NCBI RefSeq assembly: GCF_022378335.1
Contig: NZ_JAIQCI010000009.1
Coordinates: 42,133 to 106,132, forward strand
Direction: 5' to 3'
Length of the DNA: 64,000 nucleotides
Origin: Croceicoccus hydrothermalis
GTDB taxonomy: Bacteria > Pseudomonadota > Alphaproteobacteria > Sphingomonadales > Sphingomonadaceae
Positions within the stretch are counted from its first letter, which is position 1. Every line of letters begins with the position of its first letter. Below the pieces are notes generated by a model. The model saw only the letters and a list, made by a program, of their open reading frames with translations, made no database searches and was not told the DNA's origin. Both the position numbers and the translations under genes were made by a program. This document shows positions 49,772 through 59,099 of this stretch, piece after piece.

Positions 49772-50783
49772 GGCTTCGAACTCCGCAGATCATGTTGGCA
49801 TGTGCCGTCCGGTTGGCGGCCATTCCGGCGGCGAAACGCACGATGGCAAGCCGCCGCTCATGCTCATCGCAGGACCGACGGCCAGCGGCAAGAGCGATTG
49901 CGCCGTCACACTCGCGCAGGCCGCGGCGCGTCACGGAACCCGGGCCGTCATCATCAATGCCGACAGCGCGCAGGTCTATGCCGACTTGCGCGTGCTGTCG
50001 GCCCGTCCGTCGGCGGACGAGATGGGCGGCATCGAACACCGGTTGTTCGGCGCATGGGACGGGGCGAACCCATGCTCCGCCGCGGATTGGGCCGAAGCGG
50101 CGCGACACGAGATCGATGCGGCGCATGGCTCCGGCGTCGTGCCCATCCTCGTCGGGGGCACGGGGCTCTATCTGCGCAGCCTGATCGACGGCATCGCCCC
50201 TGTTCCCGCCATCGACCCCGCCATTCGCACCGCAGTGCGCGCCCTTGCCGTCGCCGACGCCCATGCCGCGCTCCTGCGCGAGGATCCGGAGGCCGCCGCC
50301 CGCCTCGCCTCCGCCGACACGACGCGGGTGGCGCGCGCGCTGGAGGTGGTGCGCTCCACCGGGGTGCCGCTGCGCCAGTGGCAGGAGCGCAAGGCCGGCG
50401 GCATCGGGGGCCGGGTCGCGCTCTCCGCATTCGTGCTCCTTCCCGACCGCGAGGAATTGTTCGCGCGTTGCGACCGTCGCTTCGCGATGATGATGGACAA
50501 CGGCGCCGTCGCGGAGGTCGAGGGGCTGCTGTCTCGCGGGCTGGACCCCGGGCTGCCTGTCATGCGCGCCATCGGCGTCCCCGAAATTGCCGCATGGTTG
50601 CGGGGGGATTGGACGCGGGAGGAAGCGATCGCCGCAGGCGCGCAGGCGACTCGCCGCTATGCCAAGCGGCAATTCACCTGGTTCCGGCACCAACCCCCCG
50701 CCGATTGGACCCGGCTCGACTGGGATTCGAACAGCATGGACGGTAATTTCGCAATTATATTGCGTAGCTTGGGCTTGACATGA
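49764..50783 (+). CDS. miaA: tRNA dimethylallyltransferase MiaA (3' end doubles as ilv leader)
   Basis: MiaA adds dimethylallyl to A37 of tRNAs reading U-starting codons. The 339-residue protein has the P-loop [48 protein letters not shown] and [15 protein letters not shown]. The start at 49764 is uncertain; 49716 and 49800 are also possible. After the family end, about 15 extra residues follow ([16 protein letters not shown]). They are encoded by unusual codons (ATT, ATA, TTG) for this GC-rich genome. That stretch looks like a leader peptide read for the next operon. Confidence 0.93.
   Translation: MSKASNSADHVGMCRPVGGHSGGETHDGKPPLMLIAGPTASGKSDCAVTLAQAAARHGTRAVIINADSAQVYADLRVLSARPSADEMGGIEHRLFGAWDGANPCSAADWAEAARHEIDAAHGSGVVPILVGGTGLYLRSLIDGIAPVPAIDPAIRTAVRALAVADAHAALLREDPEAAARLASADTTRVARALEVVRSTGVPLRQWQERKAGGIGGRVALSAFVLLPDREELFARCDRRFAMMMDNGAVAEVEGLLSRGLDPGLPVMRAIGVPEIAAWLRGDWTREEAIAAGAQATRRYAKRQFTWFRHQPPADWTRLDWDSNSMDGNFAIILRSLGLT
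50736..50783 (+). CDS. candidate ilv leader peptide inside the miaA 3' end
   Basis: From the ATG at 50736, 15 codons encode [15 protein letters not shown] and stop at the miaA stop. Two Ile (ATT, ATA) and three Leu (all TTG) lie in nine codons, using codons rare in this genome. TGGGC at 50770-50774 can pair with GCCCA at 50806-50810, and CCCAT at 50807-50811 can instead pair with ATGGG at 50825-50829, which overlaps the terminator stem. This is the geometry of amino-acid attenuation before ilvB. It is in the miaA frame, so free translation is not proven. Confidence 0.55.
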   Translation: MDGNFAIILRSLGLT

Positions 50784-50828
50784 CATTACATTTCACTTAG
50801 CAGCCGCCCATCGAACGTTTTCACATGG

Positions 50829-50853
50829 GGCCCGGACGATATGCGTCCGGGCC
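50829..50853 (+). terminator. attenuator-type terminator before ilvB
   Basis: A perfect 10-bp stem (50829-50838 GGCCCGGACG with 50844-50853) with a 5-base loop is followed by TGATGTTTTA. It lies 45 bases after the leader stop and 40 before ilvB, so it can either end miaA transcription or act as the regulated terminator of the ilv leader. Confidence 0.65.
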
Positions 50854-50892
50854 TGATGTTTTAGGCGAACGAATTTGTTCGAGTGATGGAGA

Positions 50893-52653
50893 ATGCACGT
50901 GACCAGCCGCACCGGCGCCGAAACATTGATGGACAGCCTCGTTGCGCAGGGTGTCGAAGTGGTATTTGGCTATCCCGGCGGCGCGGTGCTTCCCATCTAT
51001 GACGCGCTGTTCAACGATCCGCGCATCCGTCACATCCTCGTCCGCCACGAGGCCGGCGCCGCCCATGCGGCGGAGGGTTACGCGCGTTCCACTGGAAAGC
51101 CGGGCGTCGTGCTCGTGACATCCGGCCCCGGTGCGACCAATGCGGTCACGGGGATCGCGGATGCGTTCATGGATTCGATACCCATGGTCGTCCTTTCGGG
51201 ACAGGTCGCGACCGCGATGATCGGCACCGACGCCTTTCAGGAAGCCGATACCGTCGGCATCACGCGTCATTGCACCAAGCATAACTATCTGGTGAAGGAC
51301 CCCGCCGACCTCGCCGCCACGGTCGAGGAGGCGTTCCAGATCGCGACCACCGGCCGCCCCGGCCCCGTCGTGATCGACATACCCAAGGACGTGCAGGTCG
51401 CCGAACAGCCCGCCGCCCATTCCGAACCGAAAATGCGCGCCGCCCGTCGCCGCTACGTTCCGGCCTCGCTCGGCGCCGATGACGCGGTCGCCCGCGCGGT
51501 CGAGCTTCTGTCCGCGGCGCACGCGCCTGTGCTCTATACCGGCGGCGGGGTCATCAATTCCGGGCCGGAGGCATCGCGCCTTCTGCGCGAATTGCAGGAG
51601 ATGAGCGGCGCGCCCGTGACCTCCACGCTGATGGGGCTGGGCAGCTTCCCGGCGCAACATCCGGCGTGGCTCGGCATGCTCGGCATGCATGGCACGTATG
51701 AAGCGAACATGACGATGAACCGCGCCGATCTCATCCTGTGCGTCGGCGCGCGTTTCGACGACCGCGTCACGGGCAAGATCGACGATTTCGCACCCGATGC
51801 GACCAAGATCCACATCGACATCGACCGATCCTCCATCAACAAGACGGTGGAGGTCGACCTTGCCATCGTCGGCGATTGCGCACGCGTCCTGCAACAGATG
51901 ATCGACCGGTGGCGCGATACCGGCAAGGCGCCGCAGGACCTGTCCGAATGGTATGCCCGGATCGAGGGGTGGCGCGCGCGTCATTCGCTGGAATATCCCG
52001 CTTCGGATAGCGAGATCATGCCGCAGCATGCGATCGAACGCCTGTTCGAGCTGACCCGGCATCGCGATCCGATCATCAGCACCGAGGTCGGCCAGCATCA
52101 GATGTGGGCTGCGCAGCATTTCCATTTCTTCGAGCCGAACAAATGGCTGACCAGTGGCGGGCTCGGCACGATGGGCTATGGCCTGCCCGCCGCAATCGGC
52201 GCGCAGATCGGCAATCCCGACGCGCTGGTCATCGACATCGCGGGCGAGGCATCGATCCAGATGAACATTCAGGAGATGGGCACGGCGAGCCAGTATCGCC
52301 TCCCCGTCAAGGTCTTCGTGCTGAACAACGAATTCATGGGCATGGTCCGTCAGTGGCAGGAGCTGACCTATGAAAGCCGCTACTCCAACAGCTATTCGGA
52401 ATCGCTGCCCGATTTCGTGAAACTGGCGGAGGCTTACGGCTGGAAGGGTATCTGCATCGACGACCCCGCCGAACTCGACGCCGGGATCGAGGCGATGATT
52501 GCCCATGACGGCCCCGTCATCGTCGATTGCCGCGTTGCGAAGCTGGCCAATTGCCTGCCGATGTTCCGTTCCGGCGCGGCGCACACCGACATGCTGCTTT
52601 ACGGGGACGAAGCGCCCGCCGCCGTCACCGAAGAAGCGAGGGCCGCGGTATGA
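50893..52653 (+). CDS. ilvB: acetolactate synthase large subunit
   Basis: IlvB is the thiamine diphosphate and FAD-dependent catalytic subunit that starts valine, leucine and isoleucine synthesis. The 586-residue protein has EVVFGYPGGAVLPIYDAL, RHEAGAAHAAEGYARSTGKPG with the catalytic Glu, PGPVVIDIPKDVQ, and the ThDP-binding segment ALVIDIAGEASIQMNIQE followed by LNNEFMGMVRQWQE. A GATGGAG site precedes the ATG. The stop overlaps the ilvN start. Confidence 0.97.
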   Translation: MHVTSRTGAETLMDSLVAQGVEVVFGYPGGAVLPIYDALFNDPRIRHILVRHEAGAAHAAEGYARSTGKPGVVLVTSGPGATNAVTGIADAFMDSIPMVVLSGQVATAMIGTDAFQEADTVGITRHCTKHNYLVKDPADLAATVEEAFQIATTGRPGPVVIDIPKDVQVAEQPAAHSEPKMRAARRRYVPASLGADDAVARAVELLSAAHAPVLYTGGGVINSGPEASRLLRELQEMSGAPVTSTLMGLGSFPAQHPAWLGMLGMHGTYEANMTMNRADLILCVGARFDDRVTGKIDDFAPDATKIHIDIDRSSINKTVEVDLAIVGDCARVLQQMIDRWRDTGKAPQDLSEWYARIEGWRARHSLEYPASDSEIMPQHAIERLFELTRHRDPIISTEVGQHQMWAAQHFHFFEPNKWLTSGGLGTMGYGLPAAIGAQIGNPDALVIDIAGEASIQMNIQEMGTASQYRLPVKVFVLNNEFMGMVRQWQELTYESRYSNSYSESLPDFVKLAEAYGWKGICIDDPAELDAGIEAMIAHDGPVIVDCRVAKLANCLPMFRSGAAHTDMLLYGDEAPAAVTEEARAAV

Positions 52654-53162
52654 CCGATCTCGACACCCGTCCGTCCGAACGCCACGTTCTCGCCATCACG
52701 GTCGACAATGAAAGCGGCATCCTGGCCAAGATCGCCGGTCTTTTCACCGCGCGCGGATATAATATCGACAGCCTGACCGTCGCCGATATTTCCGAAGATC
52801 ACGAGATCAGCCGCATCACCATCGTGACCCACGGCCCGCCCAAGGTGATCGATCAGATCCATGCGCAGCTGGGCCGGCTCATCCCCGTGCACAAGGTCGA
52901 CGACCTCACCGAGCTTGGCCCGCATGTCGAACGCGAACTCGCGCTCGTGAAGGTGGCGGGCAAGGGTGACAACAGGGTCGAGGCATTGCGCCTTGCCGAT
53001 GTGTTCCGCGCCAAGGTCGTCGATTCCACGACCGAAAGCTTCATCTTCGAAATTACCGGCGCGCCGGAGAAGATCGACAGCTTCGTCGCCTTGATGCGCG
53101 ATCTGGGCCTGGTCGAGGTGGGGCGCACCGGTATCGTGGGCATGATGCGCGGCATCGACTGA
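52650..53162 (+). CDS. ilvN: acetolactate synthase small subunit
   Basis: IlvN is the regulatory subunit giving valine feedback control. The 170-residue protein has an N-terminal ACT domain (HVLAITVDNESGILAKIAGLF, RGYNIDSLTVADI) and the C-terminal domain with VEALRLADVFRAKVVDSTTESFIFEITG and the end VEVGRTGIVGMMRG. The ATG overlaps the ilvB stop. ilvC follows after 87 bases. Confidence 0.97.
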   Translation: MTDLDTRPSERHVLAITVDNESGILAKIAGLFTARGYNIDSLTVADISEDHEISRITIVTHGPPKVIDQIHAQLGRLIPVHKVDDLTELGPHVERELALVKVAGKGDNRVEALRLADVFRAKVVDSTTESFIFEITGAPEKIDSFVALMRDLGLVEVGRTGIVGMMRGID

Positions 53163-54269
<1,107 letters not shown>

Positions 54270-54293
54270 TCTTCTCCCCCGAGCAGCCAGGTA

Positions 54294-54333
54294 ACGAAAC
54301 CCCGTACGGCCCCGCACCGTGCGGGGGTTTCGT
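54294..54333 (+). terminator. intrinsic terminator after ilvC
   Basis: A long stem pairs ACGAAACCCC (from 54294) with GGGGGTTTCGT (to 54333), one bulge, around the CCGCAC loop region, and is followed by TTGCGTTTC. It lies 25 bases after the ilvC stop. Confidence 0.7.
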
Positions 54334-54416
54334 TTGCGTTTCATGCCTGATGACTTGCGAATGAATGGCAATACGGCCATCCTGCCGCAACGTAAAACCC
54401 GAAGGAACCCGACATC

Positions 54417-55067
54417 ATGCGTCTTGCCTATCTCGCTCCGCTCGCCGCGCTGACCGCCGCGCTCGCCGTCCCCGCAATCGCCGACCATCACGAAGAACCG
54501 CAGCTCCCCGGTGTTGCCGACGTAAGCCGCGTCACCGCCGGCACCTATGCGACCGATCCTGCTCACACCATTGTCGGCTGGACCGTCAATCACTTCGGTT
54601 TCAACGATTACTTCGGCCTGTTCGGCGATGCGGAGGGCACGCTTGCCATCGACCCCGCCAATCCCACCGCGGCCGAAGTCGAAATCAGCATCCCGATCAC
54701 GAGCGTCGCGGTGGTAAGCGAAGGTCTGCGCGATCACCTCCTCCGGCCGGGGCAGGACGGCGGCGAGCCCGATTTCTTTGGCCCCAATCCGGGCATGGCC
54801 GTGTTCCGTTCCACCTCGGTTACGATGGGCAACACCCCGACCGAGGCGATGATCACCGGCAATCTCACGATGAACGGCCACACCAATCCCATCGTCATCG
54901 CCGCCCAGTTCACCGGCGCCGGCGCCAATCCGATGAGCAAGGCGGAGACCATCGGCTTCGAAGGGCGCGCGACCATTCTGCGCTCGCAATTCGGGATCGA
55001 CACGGCGCTGCCGCTCGTCTCGGACGAGGTGGTGCTCGATATTTCGGCCGCTTTCGAGAAACAGTAA
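54417..55067 (+). CDS. periplasmic YceI-family protein
   Basis: This 216-residue protein has a signal peptide (MRLAYLAPLAALTAALAVPAIA) and a lipocalin-like YceI domain with AGTYATDPAHTIVGWTVNHFGF, FGLFGDAEGTLAIDP and the segment ITGNLTMNGHTNPIVI. The family binds polyprenyl chains such as isoprenoid quinones. An AAGGAA site precedes the ATG. It stands between the ilvC terminator and the leuA leader region. Confidence 0.92.
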   Translation: MRLAYLAPLAALTAALAVPAIADHHEEPQLPGVADVSRVTAGTYATDPAHTIVGWTVNHFGFNDYFGLFGDAEGTLAIDPANPTAAEVEISIPITSVAVVSEGLRDHLLRPGQDGGEPDFFGPNPGMAVFRSTSVTMGNTPTEAMITGNLTMNGHTNPIVIAAQFTGAGANPMSKAETIGFEGRATILRSQFGIDTALPLVSDEVVLDISAAFEKQ

Positions 55068-55230
55068 CCCGCTGCGGGCCGGCTCCTGCCTCGATACGGC
55101 CGGGGCCGGTCCTCACGCCATGATTGTTTGCCGCATTCCCGAGGCTGCGCAACAATTGGGTGTGCGACCGCCACGATCAATCCTCTTTTCGGTCTGGACA
55201 ATCCGGTGCCGCGTGCCCATAGGGGCGGTG

Positions 55231-55296
55231 ATGAACGGCATTAAGACCTTTACGGCCATCGGCCTGCTCCTGCGACTTACGCGCCCTCGGGCGTGA
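55231..55296 (+). CDS. candidate leu leader peptide
   Basis: A 22-codon frame (MNGIKTFTAIGLLLRLTRPRA) has AGGGG 5 bases before its ATG, a good ribosome binding site. It holds three Leu codons in a row, then Arg and another Leu (CTG CTC CTG CGA CTT) at 55264-55278. It ends in an arginine-rich tail just before mutually exclusive stem-loops. It lies 105 bases before leuA, where a leucine-sensing leader peptide is expected. Confidence 0.6.
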   Translation: MNGIKTFTAIGLLLRLTRPRA

Positions 55297-55335
55297 CATT
55301 CGCGTTGCCTGCGGGCGGCGTGCATCGCCCGGGGG
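55284..55335 (+). promoter_or_regulatory. candidate attenuation structure in the leuA leader
   Basis: CCCTCGGGCG at 55284-55293 can pair fully (one G-U) with 55326-55335. The same 3' strand can instead form a short hairpin, 55312-55317 with 55326-55331. The two folds exclude each other, and the first overlaps the end of the leader frame. No T tract follows, so control could be through Rho or translation rather than an intrinsic terminator. The other 270 bases of this 333-base gene-poor gap show nothing else that I can name. Confidence 0.4.
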
Positions 55336-55400
55336 AACGACACGAACCATCGCCGCAGTCCAGCGCCACCGACACGGCGCCATCGCAGTAGAGATTTCCC

Positions 55401-57077
55401 ATGCCCATGCTTTCCGACCCTTCGGCCAAATATCGCCGGTTTCCGCCTGTCGCCCTCGACGATCGCACCTGGCCCTCGGCCATCATCGAACAGCCGCCAC
55501 GCTGGCTTTCGACCGATATGCGCGACGGGAATCAGTCGCTGATCGATCCGATGGACAGCGTGAAGAAGAACCGGTTTTTCGACTTGCTGCTTTCGGTCGG
55601 ATTGAAGGAGATCGAAATCGGCTTTCCCGCCGCCGGCGCGACCGAGTTCGACTTCATTCAGGGTCTGGTCCGAAATGGACGCATCCCCGACGACGTGCTG
55701 GTCCAGGTGCTGACGCAGTCGCGTGAGGATCTCATTCGCACCAGTTTCGAAAGCCTCGACGGGGCGCGTGCCGCGATCGTGCACCTCTACAATGCCGTGT
55801 CGCCCGCGTGGCGTGACATCGTGTTTCGCATGACGAAGGACGAGGTGCGCGAAATCGCCGTCACCGGCGCGAAAATCATGCGCGACGAAGCGGCGAAGCG
55901 TCCGGACACCGACTGGCATTTCCAATATTCGCCCGAGACATTCTCGACCGCCGAACTCGATTTCAGCATCGCGTGCTGCGAAGCGGTGATGGACGTCTTG
56001 CAACCCACGCCGGAGCGTCCGCTCATCCTCAATCTCCCCGCCACGGTGGAGGCCTCGACGCCGAACATCTACGCCGACCAGATCGAGTATTTCTGCCGCA
56101 ATATCCCCCGCCGCGACAGCGTCGTCGTCAGCCTGCACACCCATAACGACCGCGGCACCGGCGTCGCCGCGGCGGAGCTTGGCCTGATGGCGGGGGCGGA
56201 CCGGATCGAAGGCTGCCTCTTTGGCAATGGCGAGCGCACGGGCAATTGCTGTCTCGTGACGATGGCGCTCAACATGTACACGCAGGGTGTCGACCCCGGC
56301 CTCGATTTTTCCGACATCGACGCGGTCATTGAAACGGTCGAATATTGCAACCGGATTCCCGTCCATCAACGTCACCCCTATGGCGGTGAACTGGTCTTCA
56401 CCGCGTTTTCGGGCAGTCATCAGGACGCGATCAAAAAAGGATTCGAGGCGCACGAACGTCAGAACGACGAAAGCTGGCGCGTGCCATACCTGCCGATCGA
56501 CCCCGCCGATCTTGGCCGCAATTACGAGGCGGTCATCCGCGTCAATTCGCAAAGCGGCAAGGGCGGTTTCGCCTGGGTGCTGGAGCAGGATCGCGGGCTG
56601 AAACTGCCCAAGCGGATGCAGGCGCATTTTTCGAAGGCGGTGCAAAGGCTTGCCGACGAAAAGAAACAGGAAGTCACCGCACAGGACATCTGGGACGCCT
56701 TCCGCAGCGAATATCACCTGTCGCGCCCCCGCCATTTCCACCTCGTCGATTACGAGGAATCGCGCGCCGCCGACGGCACGCGGACCTTTGCCGGAACCAT
56801 CGCCGTAGCGGGCAAGGAACGCAGCGTATCGGGCCGGGGCAACGGCCTCATCTCATCGGTCGTGGCAACCTTGCGCGAAAGCTTCGACGTCGCGCTCGAC
56901 GTGCTCGATTACAGCGAACATGCCCTGTCGAAAGGGTCGGACGCCCGTGCGGCCGCCTATGTCGAGTGCATGACGAAGGACGGTCGAACGATATGGGGCG
57001 TCGGCATCGACGAGGATGTCGCGACCGCAAGCGTACGCGCCATTCTGAGCGCCGGGAATTCCGCCGTTTCGGCCTAG
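55401..57077 (+). CDS. leuA: 2-isopropylmalate synthase
   Basis: LeuA condenses 2-oxoisovalerate with acetyl-CoA, the first step of leucine synthesis. The 558-residue type 2 form has WLSTDMRDGNQSLIDPM, EIEIGFPAAGATEFDF, SLHTHNDRGTGVAAAEL with metal-binding His, and the C-terminal regulatory domain giving leucine feedback (about 420-558). A GTAGAGA site precedes the ATG. It ends 4 bases into the convergent AHH nuclease gene. Confidence 0.96.
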   Translation: MPMLSDPSAKYRRFPPVALDDRTWPSAIIEQPPRWLSTDMRDGNQSLIDPMDSVKKNRFFDLLLSVGLKEIEIGFPAAGATEFDFIQGLVRNGRIPDDVLVQVLTQSREDLIRTSFESLDGARAAIVHLYNAVSPAWRDIVFRMTKDEVREIAVTGAKIMRDEAAKRPDTDWHFQYSPETFSTAELDFSIACCEAVMDVLQPTPERPLILNLPATVEASTPNIYADQIEYFCRNIPRRDSVVVSLHTHNDRGTGVAAAELGLMAGADRIEGCLFGNGERTGNCCLVTMALNMYTQGVDPGLDFSDIDAVIETVEYCNRIPVHQRHPYGGELVFTAFSGSHQDAIKKGFEAHERQNDESWRVPYLPIDPADLGRNYEAVIRVNSQSGKGGFAWVLEQDRGLKLPKRMQAHFSKAVQRLADEKKQEVTAQDIWDAFRSEYHLSRPRHFHLVDYEESRAADGTRTFAGTIAVAGKERSVSGRGNGLISSVVATLRESFDVALDVLDYSEHALSKGSDARAAAYVECMTKDGRTIWGVGIDEDVATASVRAILSAGNSAVSA

Positions 57078-57661
57078 CCGACCTTTCCGCATACGGGGAT
57101 GGTCGCGATTTCGCGCGGCGGATCCTCGTATGCGGTGTCGTTCCAAAGCTGCTCTGCCATCGCGTCGAGTGTTCCGAAATCGATCCCGTGCCCAATCGGA
57201 TCGCGACGGTTCAGCGTGAGCGGCGAATTCCCTTCGCGGGACAGACGCCGGCGCAAGGCTTTTTGCAGAAGCCGCAACCGGCCCGCCGCTTCGCAATCGG
57301 CGAGAGCCGGCCGCGACTGCCCCTTGGCCCAGGACGATTCGATCGCACCGACACGCTCGCCGACGGCATCACTGTATTCCCGGTGCGGACCGCGGTGGAG
57401 CGGCAGGTTTTCCTTTGCCGCGATGGTTTCGGTGGCGGGGAGCAGGACACCGTTGAAATGGAAATCGTCAATGGATACCCCATGTCTGCGCATGGCCGTC
57501 CAGAACGGCGCAAGCGAAGAAATACCCGACAATTGCCGTGGGAGCAGATGATGTTTCTGCCACCCGGATCTGAATCCCGGGTTCGACGGACGATTGACAC
57601 GTCCAAATGAAATCCCACTCCGGCAATCTGGAGCTGGCTGCGACCACTGCTCATATCCCAA
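57074..57661 (-). CDS. AHH-family HNH/endonuclease VII-type nuclease
   Basis: This 195-residue protein carries the AHH nuclease signature: KHHLLPRQL near residue 36, FNGVLLPATE near 69 and LHRGPHREYSDAV near 88, where the His residues form the metal-binding active site of this HNH/ENDO VII group. The family is best known as toxin tips of polymorphic toxin systems, but here it is a short stand-alone protein without a visible secretion signal. The start is TTG with CAGGAG 7 bases upstream. It overlaps the leuA 3' end by 4 bases. The gene before it on the same strand (48 bases away) may be its partner. Confidence 0.78.
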   Translation of the reverse strand: MGYEQWSQPAPDCRSGISFGRVNRPSNPGFRSGWQKHHLLPRQLSGISSLAPFWTAMRRHGVSIDDFHFNGVLLPATETIAAKENLPLHRGPHREYSDAVGERVGAIESSWAKGQSRPALADCEAAGRLRLLQKALRRRLSREGNSPLTLNRRDPIGHGIDFGTLDAMAEQLWNDTAYEDPPREIATIPVCGKVG

Positions 57662-57709
57662 GATAATCTCCTGCTTCTGCGATACGCAAAGGCTTATCTT
57701 AACCGGATA

Positions 57710-58366
57710 TTATCGCAATAAGTAAACAATGTTATAATCCCGCTTCGGCTGGACGCGGAATTTTCCAATGCCATCGATTTCGACTAGCGTTTCGTCGTCC
57801 GAAAGACCCTCGCGGATGATGTGATCGACGAAACGCGACGCGACTTTTGCCTGCTGCGCATTGCTCATCCCCGGTGCCGGGGCCACGGCCACCTCCCAAC
57901 CAGTCAGCGCGCGCACCCCCACGCTTTGCATGAAGCCGTTTTCGTCGAGGTGAAGCGCCGTCAGACCGAGCGCCGGAAACGCCCCCCCGTCGAGCCAGCT
58001 CTGCGCGACCTTGCGGAAATAGCCGACGCCCATCGCGGTACGCGCACGCGCCCACCCGACCGCGAGGCATCCCGCCGTGTCCGAAATGCGCAATGCCGCC
58101 GCGACCTGATCGCGCAGTCCGTTCAGCCCCTCGTTTTCGGATTTGAGCAGGAAGCAGACCGCGTTCGACAAGGTCGTGCCATCAACCCCGAAAAGGTAGC
58201 GCGGATGCACGCAGGCGCTTTGCCCCATCGACACGGGCGACATCAGCCCCGCCACCGCGGGGGGAAGCGAGGATATGTCGGTCCGGTCTGGGTCGAAGAA
58301 GATCATGAGTCCGTTTTCGTTGATCGTTTCAATCTCCGGTGACGAGCGCGCCTTCCGATCAGACAT
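57710..58366 (-). CDS. hypothetical protein upstream of the AHH nuclease
   Basis: This 218-residue soluble protein has no signal peptide or membrane helix. It has a conserved-looking middle (LFGVDGTTLSNAVCFLLKSE, RISDTAGCLAVGWARARTAMG) and a Val-rich C-terminus (DDETLVEIDGIGKFRV). I do not recognise a family. It is the only gene between a 118-base gap and the AHH nuclease on the same strand, so the two probably form an operon. A role as immunity or targeting partner of the nuclease is only a guess from position. Confidence 0.7.
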   Translation of the reverse strand: MSDRKARSSPEIETINENGLMIFFDPDRTDISSLPPAVAGLMSPVSMGQSACVHPRYLFGVDGTTLSNAVCFLLKSENEGLNGLRDQVAAALRISDTAGCLAVGWARARTAMGVGYFRKVAQSWLDGGAFPALGLTALHLDENGFMQSVGVRALTGWEVAVAPAPGMSNAQQAKVASRFVDHIIREGLSDDETLVEIDGIGKFRVQPKRDYNIVYLLR

Positions 58367-58484
58367 GGCTTTAACCTTTGTTGCGAATTATAGTCGCTAA
58401 CGACATACCCGCCCCCAGGTCGAGATTAGTTTACATACATGTCCATAATGGTTCAGATTCTGCGCGATCATCCCCTTTCGCAGA

Positions 58485-58979
58485 TCAGAATATGCCCAAT
58501 CGCAACCCCTCGGCCATCGCGGCGCCAAGTTCTTCACATCGCGCGAGCTGTTCCTCTGCGATCGTCTTGGGCGCGAGGATGGCGGCCGCATCCTGCGCCT
58601 CGCAATTCACGATGAGCGGGTCGGCCACACGTTTCAGCCTCCATCCCTTCGCGATGCGGTCGATCTGCCGTGTGGCGCCCTCCCCGTCCGACCCCGCCGA
58701 AATGGCGGTTGCATAGGCCCGCCCCTCGATCCGGCCGAGCACGGGGTAATAGCACCTGTCGAAAAACTCCTTCATCATGCCCGACATGGTGGCGAGATTT
58801 TCCGGGCACGCAAAAATATACGCCTTTGCACTGAGCATGTCGTCCGGCCGCGCATCGCTTGCCCGCAAGACCCGAGCATCGCCGTTCGCGCCTATCGACG
58901 CGGCATCGGCCATCGCCTCGGCCGCGCCGGTGCGGCTGTGCCAGACGATCAGCAATGGCGCATCCGGGTTCGTCGTCAT
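58485..58979 (-). CDS. flavodoxin-like / NAD(P)H oxidoreductase family protein
   Basis: This 164-residue protein has a flavodoxin fold with a start LLIVWHSRTGAAEAMADAAS, the phosphate-binding loop style of flavodoxins, and AKAYIFACPENLATMSGMMKEFFDRCYYPVLG, which is typical of NADPH-dependent FMN reductases and flavodoxins. It probably binds FMN and takes part in electron transfer. The start has AAGGTG upstream. Partners are unknown. Confidence 0.85.
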   Translation of the reverse strand: MTTNPDAPLLIVWHSRTGAAEAMADAASIGANGDARVLRASDARPDDMLSAKAYIFACPENLATMSGMMKEFFDRCYYPVLGRIEGRAYATAISAGSDGEGATRQIDRIAKGWRLKRVADPLIVNCEAQDAAAILAPKTIAEEQLARCEELGAAMAEGLRLGIF

Positions 58980-59099
58980 CTGCGCATCACCTTGAATTAT
59001 CGAAAGGACGCCCTCGCGGCGCCGTTGGCAGAACAATAATTTATCCCGTCCGGCCATAGCATGATTTCGCTCGCACCGGCATTGCTGTAATCCACTGGC

